A DNA stretch of 5,828 nucleotides from Phycisphaera mikurensis NBRC 102666 (GTDB lineage Bacteria; Planctomycetota; Phycisphaerae; Phycisphaerales; SM1A02): assembly GCA_945870475.1 (NCBI GenBank), contig CAMBSR010000145.1, positions 1-5,828 of the forward strand. The letters run 5' to 3'. Below are positions 5,549-5,828 of the stretch, one piece after another. The notes under the pieces were generated by a model. It had not been told where the DNA came from, did not search any database, and saw only the letters and a list, made by a program, of their open reading frames with translations. The first letter of the stretch is position 1; every line of letters begins with the position of its first letter. A program made the translations under genes and the position numbers.

Positions 5549-5578
5549 AGTCTAGTGAGGCGCCACGGGGGCTGTCGG
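5549..5578 (-). promoter_or_regulatory. Candidate sigma-70-type promoter of the peroxiredoxin operon
   Basis: On the minus strand CCGACA (5578-5573, 4 of 6 to TTGACA) is followed after 18 nt by TAGACT (5554-5549, 4 of 6 to TATAAT). The start would be near 5542, giving a leader of about 70 nt before the ATG. The -10 lies in a short inverted repeat (5544-5555) that could be an operator. This is a pattern match only. Confidence 0.35.
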
Positions 5579-5689
5579 CCACCATCGGGCCCGTGAGCGC
5601 AAATCGCACGAATCCCTGCGGATCCGCCATCACCCGCACCCGGCAACGCAACGTCCCCCGAAAGAGGTTCGATAAGTTGCGGATTTCCA

Positions 5690-5718
5690 TGCACAACCGG
5701 GTTGGAGAAACGTAAGAA
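5690..5718 (+). promoter_or_regulatory. Weak candidate promoter for a gene leaving the right edge
   Basis: TGCACA (5690-5695) is separated by 17 nt from TAAGAA (5713-5718). The dyad CAACC-G-GGTTG (5694-5704) overlaps the -35 end and spacer. The hexamers match the consensus only partly, and support comes mainly from the local drop in GC content and the position ahead of a possible start at 5780. Confidence 0.22.
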
Positions 5719-5779
5719 TTGCTGCACGGTTCACGTCAGGACAGCTCCCGAAACGCCCGAAATCACTCCAGTGCACGGC

Positions 5780-5828
5780 ATGCAATCCCCGAATGCCATC
5801 TCCTTCGAAGACGTGCCCCCGCGTCACT
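5780..5828 (+). CDS. Possible start of a plus-strand gene, cut by the window edge
   Basis: From an ATG at 5780 the frame stays open to the edge for 16 codons (MQSPNAISFEDVPPRH), with mostly G or C in third positions like the neighbouring genes. In-frame alternatives are GTG at 5771 and TTG at 5702. No Shine-Dalgarno is seen, and 16 residues are too few to recognise a family. It would be divergent from the peroxiredoxin operon across the regulatory-looking region. It could be a chance open frame. Confidence 0.35.
   Translation, partial: MQSPNAISFEDVPPRH

Larger units (their letters stand above)
5471..5779. other. Upstream region without a convincing gene
   Basis: This stretch of about 310 bp lies upstream of the peroxiredoxin. 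It holds a candidate minus-strand promoter (5549-5578), an inverted repeat CTAGA-AG-TCTAG (5544-5555) over the -10, and, further right, a less GC-rich patch (5665-5725) with a candidate plus-strand promoter (5690-5718) and a small dyad CAACC-G-GGTTG (5694-5704). A minus-strand frame open from the right edge to 5630 lacks any domain-like content. The region looks like a divergent regulatory region rather than coding DNA. Confidence 0.6.

Noticed and set aside
5239..5727. Minus-strand frame overlapping the peroxiredoxin start
   Set aside because: It is Arg/Ser/Pro-rich, has no motifs, and is another frame of the peroxiredoxin and its leader.
5630..5828. Possible C-terminus of a minus-strand gene entering from the right edge
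   Set aside because: The frame is open to the edge, but the translated sequence has no family features and covers the region with promoter-like patches and lower GC content. The plus-strand frame at 5780 looks slightly better, though neither is certain.

Overview
This is a GC-rich bacterial chromosomal window with compact gene packing. The organism is probably a Gram-negative-type bacterium: three putative lipoproteins are encoded, one with an OmpA/MotB-type peptidoglycan-binding domain. The DUF1080 lipoprotein, the HRDC-type RNase D and the scarcity of strong Shine-Dalgarno sequences would suit Planctomycetota (perhaps a Phycisphaerae-like lineage). That assignment is inference from gene content only.

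Layout: (1) At 1-530, minus strand, lies the N-terminal part of an amidohydrolase that runs off the left edge. (2) At 661-1542, plus strand, divergent from it, is a complete OmpA-family lipoprotein with a coiled coil, followed by a textbook rho-independent terminator at 1600-1637. (3) At 1543-1918 is a gene-free convergent spacer carrying two copies of a 38-bp hairpin-containing direct repeat and one further hairpin. (4) From 5470 down to 1919 everything is on the minus strand, in transcription order: a peroxiredoxin (5470-5003), a chagasin-like (I42) protease-inhibitor lipoprotein (5009-4497), tRNA-Gly(TCC) (4455-4384), RNase D with HRDC domain (4340-3003), a DUF1080 / 3-keto-disaccharide hydrolase-like lipoprotein (3006-2302) and a small cupin (2305-1919). 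(5) At 5471-5779 is a gene-poor upstream region, followed by what may be the first codons of a plus-strand gene leaving the right edge.

Gene cooperation: the minus-strand genes are tightly coupled. Peroxiredoxin and inhibitor overlap by 7 nt. RNase D/DUF1080 and DUF1080/cupin overlap by 4 nt each (ATGA and GTGA junctions). The tRNA lies about 40 nt from the gene on either side, so one long transcript with an embedded tRNA is possible, although a tRNA-proximal promoter is equally plausible. The functions do not form one obvious pathway: thiol peroxide reduction, cysteine-protease inhibition, tRNA 3'-end maturation, sugar-derivative cleavage and a metal-binding cupin. The most biologically suggestive juxtaposition is a tRNA gene directly upstream of the gene for a tRNA-maturing exonuclease.

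I see no convincing new defence, mobile or CRISPR system here. The points worth a second look are the repeat pair, the tRNA-rnd arrangement, the overlapping rnd-DUF1080-cupin cluster, and the peroxiredoxin's cysteine arrangement.
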